Below, in pieces: positions 24,417 through 35,530 of a stretch of 64,000 bases of DNA. Both the position numbers and the translations under genes were made by a program. Source of the stretch: Rathayibacter sp. Leaf185 (GTDB taxonomy: Bacteria > Actinomycetota > Actinomycetes > Actinomycetales > Microbacteriaceae); the NCBI RefSeq assembly GCF_001423885.1, contig NZ_LMPP01000002.1, positions 318,575 to 382,574 on the forward strand, written 5' to 3'. Under the pieces are notes generated by a model. That model searched no databases. It saw only the letters and a program-made list of their open reading frames with translations, and had not been told where the DNA came from. Numbering within the stretch: the first letter of the stretch is position 1; the number at the start of each line of letters is the position of its first letter.

Positions 24417-26666
24417 ATGACCGACTGGACCGCCCGCTTCCTGGCCCCCGATGACGACCTCGGCGGTGCCGCCCCCCTCCTCCGCCGCGAGACCCCCCTC
24501 GAGACCGGCCACGGGGAGGTCGCCTCGGCGACCCTCCGCCTCTCGGCGCTGGGCATCGTCGAGGCGTTCCTCGACGGCGAGCCCGCCTCGGACGAGCTGT
24601 TCACCCCCGGGTGGACGAGCTACGAGTGGCGCCTGCGCTACTCCGAGCACGACGTGACCGCCCTGATCGGCGGCGAGAGCGTGACCCTCGGCCTGGCTCT
24701 CGGCGACGGCTGGTACCGCGGACGCCTGACCTGGGGCGAGGGCGCCGCGCCCTACGGGAGCGAGATCGCCGGTGCCGCCGAGCTGCGGATCCGCTTCGCC
24801 GACGGCCACGAGCAGCTGATCGTCACCGACGACAGCTGGCGCGCCGGCGCGAGCGCGACCACCGCCGACAGCATCTACGACGGCCAGGACATCGACGCCC
24901 GCCGCGAGCCGCACGGCTGGAAGGGCGCCGGATTCGACGACTCCGCCTGGGCCGGCGTGCACGAGGTCGAGGTCGACCCGGCGATGCTCGAGCCCTACAT
25001 CGCACCTCCCGTGCGCCGCCTCGCCGAGATCGCGCCGCAGAAGATCTGGACCAGCCCCTCGGGCCGCACCCTCGTCGACTTCGGCGAGAACCTCGTCGGC
25101 TGGATCCGCGTCGCGGTCACCGGGCCGGAGGGGAGCGTCATCACCCTGCGCCACGCCGAGGTCCTCGAGGACGACGAGCTGGGTGTGCGTCCGCTGCGCG
25201 AGGCGAAGGCGACCGACCGTTTCACCCTGTCCGGAGGCGCGGACGTCTTCGAGCCGACCCTCACCTTCCACGGATTCCGCTACGCCGAGGTCGAGGGGTG
25301 GCCGGGCGACATCGAGTCCGGAGCTCTCACCGCGGTCGTCGTCAGCAGCGACCTGCGGCGCATCGGCACCTTCCGCAGCTCCGAGCCGCTGCTCGACACG
25401 CTGCACGACAACGTCTTCCGCGGTATGCGCGGCAACTTCCTCGACGTGCCCACCGACTGCCCGCAGCGCGACGAGCGCCTCGGCTGGACGGGCGACATCG
25501 CCGCGTTCGCGCCCACCGCCGTGTACCTCGCCGACGCCGAGGACTTCCTCCGCGACTGGCTGCGCGACCTCGCGCTCGAACAGGCGCACCACGACGGCGC
25601 CGTGCCGTTCGTCGTGCCCGACGTGCTCAAGCGCCGCGCGGCCGAGACCAGCTTCCCTCCGATGGACTCGACCGCCCTGTGGAGCGACGCGGCAGCCTGG
25701 GTGCCGTGGGCCGTCTGGCAGGCGTACGGTGACCCGACGGTGCTCGAGGAGTCGTTCGACTCGATGGCCTCGCACGCCCGCCGCGTCCGCTCGAAGCTGT
25801 CCGACTCGGGGGTCTGGGACACCGGCTTCCAGTTCGGCGACTGGCTCGACCCCGACGCGGCCCCCGACAAGCCGGCCGACGCGAAGGCCGACACCGGAGT
25901 CGTCGCCACGGCCTGCGCGTACCGCACCGCCCGCATCGTCGCCGACACCGCCGCAGTGCTCGGCCGCGACGAGGAGGCGCAGGAGTTCTCGCAGATGGCG
26001 TCGGAGCTGCGCGAGGCGTTCCGCGCGAAGTACGTCGCCGACCAGCGCGTCTTCAGCGACTGCACGACCGTATACTCGCTCGCGATCGTCTTCGGCCTGC
26101 TCGACGACTCCGAGCTGGGCTGGGCCGGCGACCGCCTCGCCGAGCTCGTCGCCGAGAGCGGATACACGATCTCGACCGGCTTCGCGGGCACCCCGTTCAT
26201 CACCGACGCGCTCTCGTCGACCGGGCACATCGACGAGGCCTACCGCCTGCTCCTGCAGCGCGAGTGCCCGTCGTGGCTGTACCCGGTGACGATGGGCGCG
26301 ACCACGATCTGGGAGCGCTGGGACTCGATGCTGCCCGACGGCACCATCAACCCGGGCGAGATGACGAGCTTCAACCACTACGCGCTCGGAGCCGTCGCCG
26401 ACTGGCTGCACCGCGTGGTCGGCGGCCTCGCGCCGCTCGATCCCGGCTACTCGCGCCTCCTGATCGCCCCGCAGCCCGGCGGCGACCTGACCTGGGCGGA
26501 GTCGACCCTCGAGACCCCGCACGGCCTCGCGAGCGTGCGCTGGGACCGCGACGGCTCCGACGTCTCGCTCGCCGTCACGGTGCCCGCGGGTGCGACCGCC
26601 GTCGTCCGCGCGGCCGGCGCCCCCGACCGCGAGCTCGCGGCGGGGCAGCACACGCTGACGCTCTGA
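24417..26666 (+). CDS. GH78 alpha-L-rhamnosidase
   Basis: 749-aa glycoside hydrolase family 78 enzyme that removes terminal alpha-L-rhamnose. Domains in order: N-terminal beta domain (ATLRLSALGIVEAFLDGE..TPGWTSYEWRLRY..), concanavalin-like domain (LVDFGENLVGWIRV..G..ITLRHAEVL), the (alpha/alpha)6 barrel with the signature DVPTDCPQRDERLGWTGD (general acid Glu) at about residues 344-361, TGFAGTPF and ATTIWERWDS, and a C-terminal beta domain. No signal peptide, so cytoplasmic, working on imported rhamnosides. AAGGA precedes ATG 24417; the very long frame running back to 21654 is an antisense artefact. Probably co-transcribed with lacI. Confidence 0.94.
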   Translation: MTDWTARFLAPDDDLGGAAPLLRRETPLETGHGEVASATLRLSALGIVEAFLDGEPASDELFTPGWTSYEWRLRYSEHDVTALIGGESVTLGLALGDGWYRGRLTWGEGAAPYGSEIAGAAELRIRFADGHEQLIVTDDSWRAGASATTADSIYDGQDIDARREPHGWKGAGFDDSAWAGVHEVEVDPAMLEPYIAPPVRRLAEIAPQKIWTSPSGRTLVDFGENLVGWIRVAVTGPEGSVITLRHAEVLEDDELGVRPLREAKATDRFTLSGGADVFEPTLTFHGFRYAEVEGWPGDIESGALTAVVVSSDLRRIGTFRSSEPLLDTLHDNVFRGMRGNFLDVPTDCPQRDERLGWTGDIAAFAPTAVYLADAEDFLRDWLRDLALEQAHHDGAVPFVVPDVLKRRAAETSFPPMDSTALWSDAAAWVPWAVWQAYGDPTVLEESFDSMASHARRVRSKLSDSGVWDTGFQFGDWLDPDAAPDKPADAKADTGVVATACAYRTARIVADTAAVLGRDEEAQEFSQMASELREAFRAKYVADQRVFSDCTTVYSLAIVFGLLDDSELGWAGDRLAELVAESGYTISTGFAGTPFITDALSSTGHIDEAYRLLLQRECPSWLYPVTMGATTIWERWDSMLPDGTINPGEMTSFNHYALGAVADWLHRVVGGLAPLDPGYSRLLIAPQPGGDLTWAESTLETPHGLASVRWDRDGSDVSLAVTVPAGATAVVRAAGAPDRELAAGQHTLTL

Positions 26667-26671
26667 GTGGA

Positions 26672-26704
26672 GCGGGCCCGGCGCTGTCGAGGCGTCGGGC
26701 CCGC
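26672..26704 (+). terminator. Terminator hairpin after the rhamnosidase gene
   Basis: GCGGGCCCG (26672-26680) pairs with CGGGCCCGC (26696-26704), and the stem extends inward through GCGC/GCGT with a short loop. Located 6 bp after the GH78 stop. Confidence 0.65.
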
Positions 26705-26723
26705 CTCTCGTCGAGGGAGCCGG

Positions 26724-27245
26724 TCAGTACGCGCTGATGTAGCTGCGCAGGAGCGAGCCGAACGGGCCGGGCGGAGCGCCGGTCTCGCGGAGCATCAGTC
26801 GGAGTCCTGGTGCTCCAGCGATACGGCGGAGCACCGAGGCGGCGTCGCCCCGTGCCCCGGTGCCGACGTCACCGCCGATCCGCCATCCGCCGATCTCGTC
26901 AGCGCTGTGCGCGTTCCTGATCAGCATCAGGTTGACGATGTCGAGCAGATCCTTCGCTGCTCGCCGCGACTCGTAGGCGAGCGCCTGACGATCAGCGCTC
27001 GCTCGACCCCGGGGACGCGCGTGGAGAACGCGAGCGGTGTCCCGTCGAGCATGACCACCGTCACGTCGAGCTCGAGCGTTCCGCGCAGAGCGAGGTCCAG
27101 GCCCGGTGCGCTGTCGAACCCGCGCCCGCCGTGCTCCGTGCGCTCGAATCTGCAGTGAGAGACGGCACGAGGACATCGATCTCGCGTTCACCCGAGCCAT
27201 CGTGGTCGCCCGGACTCGGCGTGTAGCCGCTGGCACCTCCGCAGG
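26724..27245 (-). pseudogene. Decayed gene, nucleotidyltransferase (AbiEii-like) type, frameshifted
   Basis: Three minus-strand frames together read as one protein: frame A has GDHDGSGEREIDVLVPS (about 27245-27165), frame B has RFERTEHGGRGFDSAPGLDLAL and LELDVTVVMLDGTPLAFSTR (about 27160-26990), frame C has ALAYESRRAAKDLLDIVNLML up to the stop at 26724. The pattern (IDVLVP, then a V..VE.AL..K.A.AY..RR..KDL.D..NL tail) resembles AbiEii/nucleotidyltransferase-like hypothetical proteins of actinobacteria. At least two frameshifts and no intact 5' end. Remnant of a former gene; family call is tentative, decay is well supported. Confidence 0.6.
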
Positions 27246-27346
27246 CTGAAACCGGACGAACCTCTCTGTTCTCAAGGTTTCATCCGATCGATTCGTCCTG
27301 ATCCGGCGAACGAGCGCCGCCATGGCGGCACAGGGGCGCGAATAAG

Positions 27347-29630
<2,284 letters not shown>

Positions 29631-29651
29631 CGCCGACTCCCGTGATCGACT

Positions 29652-29714
29652 CCGCGAGATGCCACTTCAGTACTTCCGCGTCGGCGTGTCGCGTACCGAA
29701 GAGGCATCTCGCGG
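29652..29714. repeat. 63-bp intergenic palindrome (REP-like)
   Basis: The outer arms CCGCGAGATGCC (29652-29663) and GGCATCTCGCGG (29703-29714) pair perfectly and the pairing continues inward (ACTTCAGTAC with GTACCGAAGA) to a 22-bp stem with two mismatches around a 19-base loop. It follows the MFS gene and precedes the stop of a minus-strand gene. May act as bidirectional terminator; its less GC-rich core suggests a dispersed palindromic repeat. Confidence 0.7.
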
Positions 29715-29752
29715 GGAGGTGTCCGGGGCGAGACTCGCGGAGGGGCGAGGCG

Positions 29753-30049
29753 TCAGGCGGCGATCTCGTCCTCGAGCGGGTCGTCCTCGAGGGGGTCGGT
29801 CGGCTCGTCCAGCGGCACGAGCTCGGCGGCGAGGCGTGCCCGCTCGACGCCCGCGATCAGCACCGCGAACGCCTCCTCCAGCGAGTCGGAGTCGCGCAGC
29901 AGCACGCGCTCGCCGCTCTCGACGTCGAGTCGCACGGTCTTGTAGACCGGCCGCGCCAGATCGGCGGCGAAGGTGATCAGGCCGAGCGCCACGCCGGCGC
30001 GGCGGGCGCGCGCGATCCAGCGGTTGGAGTGGGTGCGGAGCAGGATCAT
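29753..30049 (-). CDS. Small hypothetical protein, 98 aa
   Basis: Basic N-terminal half (RTHSNRWIARARRAGVALGLITFAADLARPVYKTVRLDVE) and acidic C-terminal tail (PLDEPTDPLEDDPLEDEIAA). No TM segment of certain strength; GVALGLITFAADLA may associate with the membrane. No family recognised. ATG at 30049 is taken because the frame upstream is arginine-rich noise; ribosome site is weak. Confidence 0.5.
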   Translation of the reverse strand: MILLRTHSNRWIARARRAGVALGLITFAADLARPVYKTVRLDVESGERVLLRDSDSLEEAFAVLIAGVERARLAAELVPLDEPTDPLEDDPLEDEIAA

Positions 30050-30176
30050 GGCCGTGCCGTTCTCGAGGCGTGGGGGTGCGGCGGGGGAGTGTGTGCGTGG
30101 ATCCTCTCGAAGCTTCCTGTACGGACGGCCTCCGTGTCCCGCACTTGACATCAGAGGCGCGATCCGTCGTTTCGCG

Positions 30177-31091
30177 TCAGTCGACGACGCGGCCCCGAGC
30201 GCCGGCCGCCGCCCGCAGCGCTCGCACGAACTCCGGCACCACCGGATTCGGACTCGAGCGCACCAGCACGCCGATCTCACGGCTCGCGCGCGGGTCGTCG
30301 ATCGGGATCTCGCGCACGCCGTCGTCGATGGAGGAGGGGCTCGGCGGGAGGATCGTGATCCCCAGCCCCGCGGCGGCGAGGCCCCGCGCGGCGCGGTAGT
30401 CGCCGACCTCGAAGGCGGGCACGGGGTCACGGCCGTCGATCGCCAGCAGGCGGCGGGCCGACTCGTGCAGCCCGTAGCCCGGCGAGAGCATGATCAGGTC
30501 GAGCCCGCGCAGGTCCTCCACCGTCACCGAGCGGCGGGTGGCGAGCGGATGCCGACGGTGCACGACCGCCAGCAGGGGCTCCGTGTAGAGGGTGGTCGTG
30601 GTGGTGCCCGGGAGGGTCGGCGGGTCGGCGATGATCGCGAGCTCCGCCTCCCCGTCAGCGACCGCCCGGAGGCAGAGCGCGCGCGAGCCGTGGCGCAGCC
30701 CGAAGCCGACACGGGGCCAGCGCCGGCGGAACCGGCGGATCACATCGGGCACGTAGCTCTCGCCGAGCAGCGTCTGGAAGGCGATCGAGATCCGTCCGTT
30801 CTCGAGGTCGCCCGCCTGGCGCACCTCCGCGAGACCGGCCCGGATCAGCGCCATGCCGTCCTGTGCGGCATCCGCGAGACGCGTGCCCGCCTCGGTGAGG
30901 ACGACTCCGCGGCCCTCCCGCCGCGTGAGCGGGGTGCCGACGAGCTCGGTGAGGCGGGCGACCGAGCGGCTGGCGGTCGGCTGAGGTACGCCGAGCTCGG
31001 CGGCCGCGGCGGTCACGCTCCCCGTCTGCCCCACGGCGACGAGGACGGGCAGGAGGCGCAGGATCGCGGGCCATTCGGCGTCGTCACTCAT
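30177..31091 (-). CDS. LysR-family transcriptional regulator
   Basis: 304-aa LysR regulator: wHTH at about 12-70 (LPVLVAVGQTGSVTAAAAELGVPQPTASRSVARLTEL), helical linker, and effector-binding domain (ISIAFQTLLGESYVPDVIRRF ... AELAIIADP). Divergent from an MFS gene 70 bp away, the usual arrangement for a LysR and its target. A dyad symmetric element fills the spacer. Confidence 0.92.
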   Translation of the reverse strand: MSDDAEWPAILRLLPVLVAVGQTGSVTAAAAELGVPQPTASRSVARLTELVGTPLTRREGRGVVLTEAGTRLADAAQDGMALIRAGLAEVRQAGDLENGRISIAFQTLLGESYVPDVIRRFRRRWPRVGFGLRHGSRALCLRAVADGEAELAIIADPPTLPGTTTTTLYTEPLLAVVHRRHPLATRRSVTVEDLRGLDLIMLSPGYGLHESARRLLAIDGRDPVPAFEVGDYRAARGLAAAGLGITILPPSPSSIDDGVREIPIDDPRASREIGVLVRSSPNPVVPEFVRALRAAAGARGRVVD

Positions 31092-31094
31092 GCT

Positions 31095-31140
31095 CTCAGC
31101 GTATGGGTCGAGTGGAAACCGGCATTGGTCATGCGCTGAG
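31095..31140. promoter_or_regulatory. Dyad between lysR and MFS genes
   Basis: CTCAGCGTATG (31095-31105) and CATGCGCTGAG (31130-31140) are complementary at ten of eleven positions, separated by 24 bp, and span most of the shared promoter region. A second small dyad GCATTGGTCATGC lies at its right end. Likely the LysR recognition and activation sites. Confidence 0.6.
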
Positions 31141-31161
31141 GTGCAGGCCTAGCCTCGTGTC

Positions 31162-32364
31162 ATGACCCTCCGCGAGCGCTCGACGGAGGCTCCGCCCGCC
31201 TCCCAGCGCCGCCTGATCATCGCTCTGCTCGCCGCGGGCCTCGCCACGTTCGCCGAGCTCTACGCCGTGCAGAGCGTGCTGCCGCAGCTGGCGCGCGAGT
31301 GGCGGCTGACCCCCTCCGACGCCGCCCTCACGGTCTCGGCCGCCACGCTCGGCCTCGCGCTGATGGTGCTGCCGTGGGCGTCGATCGCCGAGCGGATCGG
31401 GCGGCTCGAGTCGATGCGGATCGCCGTGCTCTCCTCGGTCGTCCTCGCGCTGCTCGCCTGCGTCGCGCCGTCGTTCGAGGCGCTGCTGGTGCTGCGGTTC
31501 CTCGGCGGGGCGGCGCTCGGAGCGGTGCCGGCGCTCGCCGTGGCGGCCATCCACGACCGGGTGGGAGGCGCGGCGGCCACCGCGGCCTCGGCCGCCTATG
31601 TCTCGGGGACGACGCTGGGCGGCGCCGCGGGGCGCCTGATCGCCGGGCCGCTCGCCTCCGTCGTCGGCTGGCGTGCGGCGCTGCTGGTCGTGACGCTGGT
31701 GTGCGCGGCGGCGGCCCTCGCGTTCGTGCTGCTCGCACCGCGCGGGGGCGCGCGGCAGGTTCCGGAGGCGTCGGGCTGGCGGATGAAGACCGGCCGGGTC
31801 CTCCGCGATCCGGTTCTCGTCGCGATCGCGCTGCAGACGTTCTTCGTCGTCGGCGTGTTCGTCGCGGTGTACAACTACCTCGCGTTCCGGCTCGAGGCGG
31901 CGCCGTTCGCGCTGCCGCCGGCGCTCGTCTCGCTCCTCTTCGTCACCTACCTCGCGGGCACCGTCTCGTCCCGCGTCGCCGGCGTGTGGGCGCCACGACT
32001 CGGGCCGCGCACCATGATGCGGATCGGGATCGCCGCGATGATCATCGGCCTCGTCGTGATGCTGGCCGACGTCGTCGCCGTCGTGATCGCCGGGCTGGTC
32101 GTGTTCTCGGCCGGCTTCTTCGCGGTGCATGCGACCGGAGCGGCGTGGACCGGCGCGCGAGCCCCCTCCGAGCTGCGCGGCCACGCGGGCGCCGTCTACA
32201 CGATCGCCTTCTACGCGGGTTCAGGAGTGGGCGGCTGGCTGCTCGGGCTCGTCATCGGCGTCGGCGGCTGGGGCGCCCTGACCGCCGTGATGATCGCCGC
32301 GCTGCTCGTGGGTGCGGGCATCGCGAGCCTGCCCTCGCGGGCTCGGGTCGCCTCCGCCGGCTGA
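31162..32364 (+). CDS. MFS transporter (YnfM-like drug/metabolite exporter)
   Basis: 400-aa, 12-TM major facilitator. N-terminal half FAELYAVQSVLPQLAREWRL is typical of the YnfM/AraJ-like exporters; motif-A-like WASIAERIGRLESMRIAVL in loop 2-3. Paired with a divergent LysR, its probable regulator. Substrate unknown. Confidence 0.9.
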   Translation: MTLRERSTEAPPASQRRLIIALLAAGLATFAELYAVQSVLPQLAREWRLTPSDAALTVSAATLGLALMVLPWASIAERIGRLESMRIAVLSSVVLALLACVAPSFEALLVLRFLGGAALGAVPALAVAAIHDRVGGAAATAASAAYVSGTTLGGAAGRLIAGPLASVVGWRAALLVVTLVCAAAALAFVLLAPRGGARQVPEASGWRMKTGRVLRDPVLVAIALQTFFVVGVFVAVYNYLAFRLEAAPFALPPALVSLLFVTYLAGTVSSRVAGVWAPRLGPRTMMRIGIAAMIIGLVVMLADVVAVVIAGLVVFSAGFFAVHATGAAWTGARAPSELRGHAGAVYTIAFYAGSGVGGWLLGLVIGVGGWGALTAVMIAALLVGAGIASLPSRARVASAG

Positions 32365-32372
32365 CTGGTCGA

Positions 32373-32407
32373 GAACGGCTGTGTCGGGTCAGCGGAGGCA
32401 GCCGTTC
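32373..32407 (+). terminator. Stem-loop after the MFS gene
   Basis: GAACGGCTG (32373-32381) and CAGCCGTTC (32399-32407), perfect 9-bp arms with a 17-base loop, 9 bp past the MFS stop. Confidence 0.5.
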
Positions 32408-32481
32408 GTGACGGATCGAACGCGCCACCGCACGAAGACGTGCGCCAGGATGGGGACTCGAGCGCACGAAGCGGGGGCGGC

Positions 32482-33057
32482 ATGGCCGAGAGCACCGAGA
32501 CGGATCCGCGGTACCACGCGGCCTATCAGCGCGGCTACGACGGCCCCGAGCCCGAGCGGCTCACGCGGGCCGAGGAGCGGTTCCGGCGGCCACGACGTGA
32601 CGGCGGCGGGGCGGCCCGATCGGTCGCGGAGCCCGTCGTCCCGCAGCCTCCGGAGGCACGTCCCGAGCGGGAGTCGCCCTTCGCGGCGCTGTCGTTCGTC
32701 GCCGATCAGACGCCGTCGCCCCTCGCCGACCAGGCGCGACCACTGCTCGCCGGAACGCCGGTCGACCCCGACGTCCCGCCGGTGCCCGGACCTGCACCGA
32801 CGGCCGCGCTGTTCGCCACCCGCCGCGTCTCGTTGACGCTGGCCGCGGTCGGCACCGTCCTGATCGCAGTCGGCCTCCTCACCCTGTGGCGGAGCGCGCA
32901 GAGCTGGTACTCCTCCTCTCCGATCCAGAACACGTTCGGCGTCGAGCAGTACCTCCGCGAGCTCACGAACACCCTGACGGGGCCGTGCCTCACGGTCGGG
33001 CTCGTCGCCCTGTGCTTCTCGGTCCTCGTCCCGCTCGTGCGGGCGGTGCGGCGGTGA
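32482..33057 (+). CDS. Two-TM membrane protein with disordered cytoplasmic N-terminus
   Basis: 191-aa protein. Residues 1-110 are charged and Pro-rich (YHAAYQRGYDGPEPERLTRA, then Pro-rich); two TM helices follow (VSLTLAAVGTVLIAVGLLTLW and LTVGLVALCFSVLVPLV) with a short external loop GVEQYLRELTNTLTGP. Not a recognised family. GGGGG upstream of ATG 32482. Its stop overlaps the next gene's GTG, so the two membrane proteins are made together. Confidence 0.65.
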   Translation: MAESTETDPRYHAAYQRGYDGPEPERLTRAEERFRRPRRDGGGAARSVAEPVVPQPPEARPERESPFAALSFVADQTPSPLADQARPLLAGTPVDPDVPPVPGPAPTAALFATRRVSLTLAAVGTVLIAVGLLTLWRSAQSWYSSSPIQNTFGVEQYLRELTNTLTGPCLTVGLVALCFSVLVPLVRAVRR

Positions 33058-33368
33058 CGCACCCGCGCCTCTGGTGGGCGGCGGCGATCCTGCTCGCCGT
33101 CGTGCTCTGGGCGGCCGTCCTGGCCGTCCCCGCGATCATCCTGCTCCTGCCCGATCAGTGGCAGGGCAGCGACCCCCAGCCGCCGCCCGAGCTGATCGTG
33201 CGGCAGGCGCTCTACTCCGTCTCGCCGCCTCTGCTCACGGCGGCACTCGTCCTCACGTCGGCGCTGATCGTCGTCGCCGTCGCGCTGCGGACGCCCTCGG
33301 CACCCGCGGCCGACGAGGCGCAGGAGGGCGACGACGAGTGGGCCGAGGCGGTGCTCGTCGAGCGGTGA
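33054..33368 (+). CDS. Two-TM small membrane protein
   Basis: 104-aa protein: TM1 LWWAAAILLAVVLWAAVLAVPAIILLL, a Pro-rich loop (SDPQPPPELIVRQALYSV), TM2 PPLLTAALVLTSALIVVAVAL and an acidic tail. Start GTG 33054 overlaps the stop of the preceding gene. The similar layout of both proteins (two TMs around a loop carrying a LR-x-L/VRQAL helix) suggests a membrane partner pair of unknown role. Confidence 0.65.
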   Translation: MTHPRLWWAAAILLAVVLWAAVLAVPAIILLLPDQWQGSDPQPPPELIVRQALYSVSPPLLTAALVLTSALIVVAVALRTPSAPAADEAQEGDDEWAEAVLVER

Positions 33369-33424
33369 GCCCCACCTCGGCCGGGTTCGCGTGCGCCGCA
33401 GCGGCGAGCGAATCGGGACCAGGG

Positions 33425-33435
33425 GAAACAGTTTC
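33425..33435. promoter_or_regulatory. LacI-type operator upstream of the orphan lacI
   Basis: GAAACAGTTTC is an 11-bp perfect palindrome 39 bp before the GTG start of the following LacI gene. Low GC for the region. GGATAG at 33436-33441 directly after it could be the -10. Suggests autoregulation. Confidence 0.6.
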
Positions 33436-33473
33436 GGATAGTGTCGAGGAACACCCCCGACCGAAAGGCCCCC

Positions 33474-34502
33474 GTGGCCCGCACTCCCGATACGCGCGTC
33501 ACCCTCGACGCGGTCGCCGCGCGGGCGGGAGTCTCGAAGGCCACGGCCTCGAAGGTCCTCAACGGCCGCCCCGGCGCCTCGCCGACCACCCGCGCGCGGG
33601 TCGAGCAGGCTCTGCGCGACCTGGGCTACACGCCCACGCCCCGGGCGTCGCGTCTCGGCGGCGGCATCACCGTCGTCTTCGACACGCTGCTCAGCCTCTA
33701 CTCGCTGCGCGTGCTCGAGGGCATCGTCGGAGGCGCCCAGCACGAACACGTCGACGTCACGACCGGCGTCCTCGCGCCGAGCGACTCCGCGGAGGAGGGG
33801 CTGCGGTTCGACCGGGCCTTCGTCCGCTCGGTCGCCGCGAAGGGGCACCTCGGCATCCTCGCCGTCACGACCGCCATCGACGCCCGCCTCGTCGCGGCGT
33901 GCGCGGAGGCGTCGCTCCCGCTCGTCGCGGTCGACGCGCCGAATCCGCTCGACCCCTCCGTCGTCAGCATCGGTTCGAACCACTGGGTCGGCGGGCAGCA
34001 GTCGACCGAGCACCTCGTCTCGCTCGGGCACCGCCGGATCGCCTTCGTCGGCGGCGACGCCCGCAACCCGGGTCTGCGCGCCCGCTACGGCGGCTATCGA
34101 GAGGCGCTCGCCGCGGCCGGCATCACCGAGGATCCGGCCCTGGTGTCGGAGCACGGCATGGCGAGCGCGGAGCGCATCGTCCCCGGGATGCTCGCCCTCG
34201 CCGACCCGCCCACCGCGATCGTCGCCACGAACGACGGAGACGGTCTGCACTCGATCCGCGCGGTGATCGGTGCCGGGCTCACCGTCCCCGGGGACGTCAG
34301 CGTGATGGGGTACGACGACACCTTCTCCGCGCTGCCCACCGCGCCCCTGCTCTCGACCGTGCGGACCCCGATGCACGACATCGGGCGCCTCGCCGTGGAC
34401 ACCCTGCTGCGGATGCACGACGGCATCGCCCCGATCTCGCACCGCATCGAGCTCGCGACGACGCTGGTCCTGCGCGAGTCGACCGCGCCGCCCCGCGGCT
34501 GA
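33474..34502 (+). CDS. LacI-family regulator (orphan)
   Basis: 342-aa LacI regulator with HTH VTLDAVAARAGVSKATASKVLNG (about 8-30), hinge TPRASRLGG and effector domain (GGAQHEHVDVTTG, VSIGSNHWVGGQQSTEHLVSLGHRRIAFVGG, DVSVMGYDD). GTG at 33474 is preceded by GAAAGG and gives the usual short leader; GTG 33441 would overlap the promoter. No sugar transporter or glycosidase is adjacent, so its targets are elsewhere in the genome. Converges on the next gene with stops two bases apart. Confidence 0.9.
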   Translation: MARTPDTRVTLDAVAARAGVSKATASKVLNGRPGASPTTRARVEQALRDLGYTPTPRASRLGGGITVVFDTLLSLYSLRVLEGIVGGAQHEHVDVTTGVLAPSDSAEEGLRFDRAFVRSVAAKGHLGILAVTTAIDARLVAACAEASLPLVAVDAPNPLDPSVVSIGSNHWVGGQQSTEHLVSLGHRRIAFVGGDARNPGLRARYGGYREALAAAGITEDPALVSEHGMASAERIVPGMLALADPPTAIVATNDGDGLHSIRAVIGAGLTVPGDVSVMGYDDTFSALPTAPLLSTVRTPMHDIGRLAVDTLLRMHDGIAPISHRIELATTLVLRESTAPPRG

Positions 34503-34504
34503 GC

Positions 34505-35503
34505 TCAGGCCCTCGACGCCCGGCGCACGCCGATCAGCACGACCAGGCGGAGGAAGCCGACCAGGCCCGTGCCGACCAGCGCCGCGAACAGCAGCACCAC
34601 GCCGAGACCGGCGACCCAGGTGGTCTCACCCGCGACGCCCTGGATCAGGAACTCGAGGCAGAACAGCGCGAGACCGGTGTACGTGAGGACGAGCACGATG
34701 ATCGTCCCCGGCCGCATCAGTCGCTGACGCGGTGTGCGCCAGAGGGCGGGAGGCTCGAACGCGCGCCGGAAGAGGCGGAGGGTCAGCGTCCCGACCAGCC
34801 CGACCAGAGCGGTGCCGATGAGGACGATGCCCGCCTCGCCGATCCCCGTGACCCCGGAGCCGGCCAGAGAGAGGACCAGGCCGACGGCCACGAGGACGGC
34901 TCCGAGCACTCCGGCGCCCATCGCCGCGAACATCCCGAAGCCGCCGCGCACGACACTCTCCTGCTCGGGCCGGGGCTCGAGCGGCGCATCGACCACGCGG
35001 TGCGGGGCGGGAGGGCGGGCGGAGGCCGCCGCACTCGGGCCGGGACCCGCTCCCTGCGTCTCGACGACGTTCTCGCGCACGGGGATGTAGCGCAGCGGCG
35101 CATCGATCCGCACCTCGGGTCGGCCGCGGACGACCACCGTCGCGCCGACCCCGACCGTCCGGGGGAGCGAGCAGGGGGCGAGCAGCAGCGTGTCCTCGGA
35201 GGCGAGGGACCACTCGGCGACCCGGTGATCGGTGCCGTACCACTCGGCCGCCTGCGCACCGCCGAGCGTGATCGAGATCGGACGCCCGTCGACGAAGGCC
35301 GAGGGGTCGAGGTCGAACCGGCCGAGGTTGCGCACGGTCGCCGACACCCGCCACCAGTCGTCGCCCGCGTGCGAGAGGCGCACCTCGACGTCGATCAGCG
35401 AGGCGGGCGTCGCGCGCCGCCGCCCGACCACTACGACGACGACCGCCGCGATCGCGACGAGCAGGCCGCCGAGCAGGCCGACGAGGGCGACGATGAACTC
35501 CAT
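34505..35503 (-). CDS. Membrane protein with extracytoplasmic-type beta domain
   Basis: 332-aa protein. TM1 at the N-terminus (VALVGLLGGLLVAIAAVVVVVVG), then a beta domain (LIDVEVRLSHAGDDWWRVSATVRNLGRFDL, ISITLGGAQAAEWYG), a Pro/Ala-rich linker, and four further TM helices in the C-terminal half. ATG 35503 chosen over TTG 35515. No known family; function unknown. Confidence 0.65.
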   Translation of the reverse strand: MEFIVALVGLLGGLLVAIAAVVVVVVGRRRATPASLIDVEVRLSHAGDDWWRVSATVRNLGRFDLDPSAFVDGRPISITLGGAQAAEWYGTDHRVAEWSLASEDTLLLAPCSLPRTVGVGATVVVRGRPEVRIDAPLRYIPVRENVVETQGAGPGPSAAASARPPAPHRVVDAPLEPRPEQESVVRGGFGMFAAMGAGVLGAVLVAVGLVLSLAGSGVTGIGEAGIVLIGTALVGLVGTLTLRLFRRAFEPPALWRTPRQRLMRPGTIIVLVLTYTGLALFCLEFLIQGVAGETTWVAGLGVVLLFAALVGTGLVGFLRLVVLIGVRRASRA

Positions 35504-35530
35504 CCGCCCAGTCAACCAGGCGGTGCGCCG

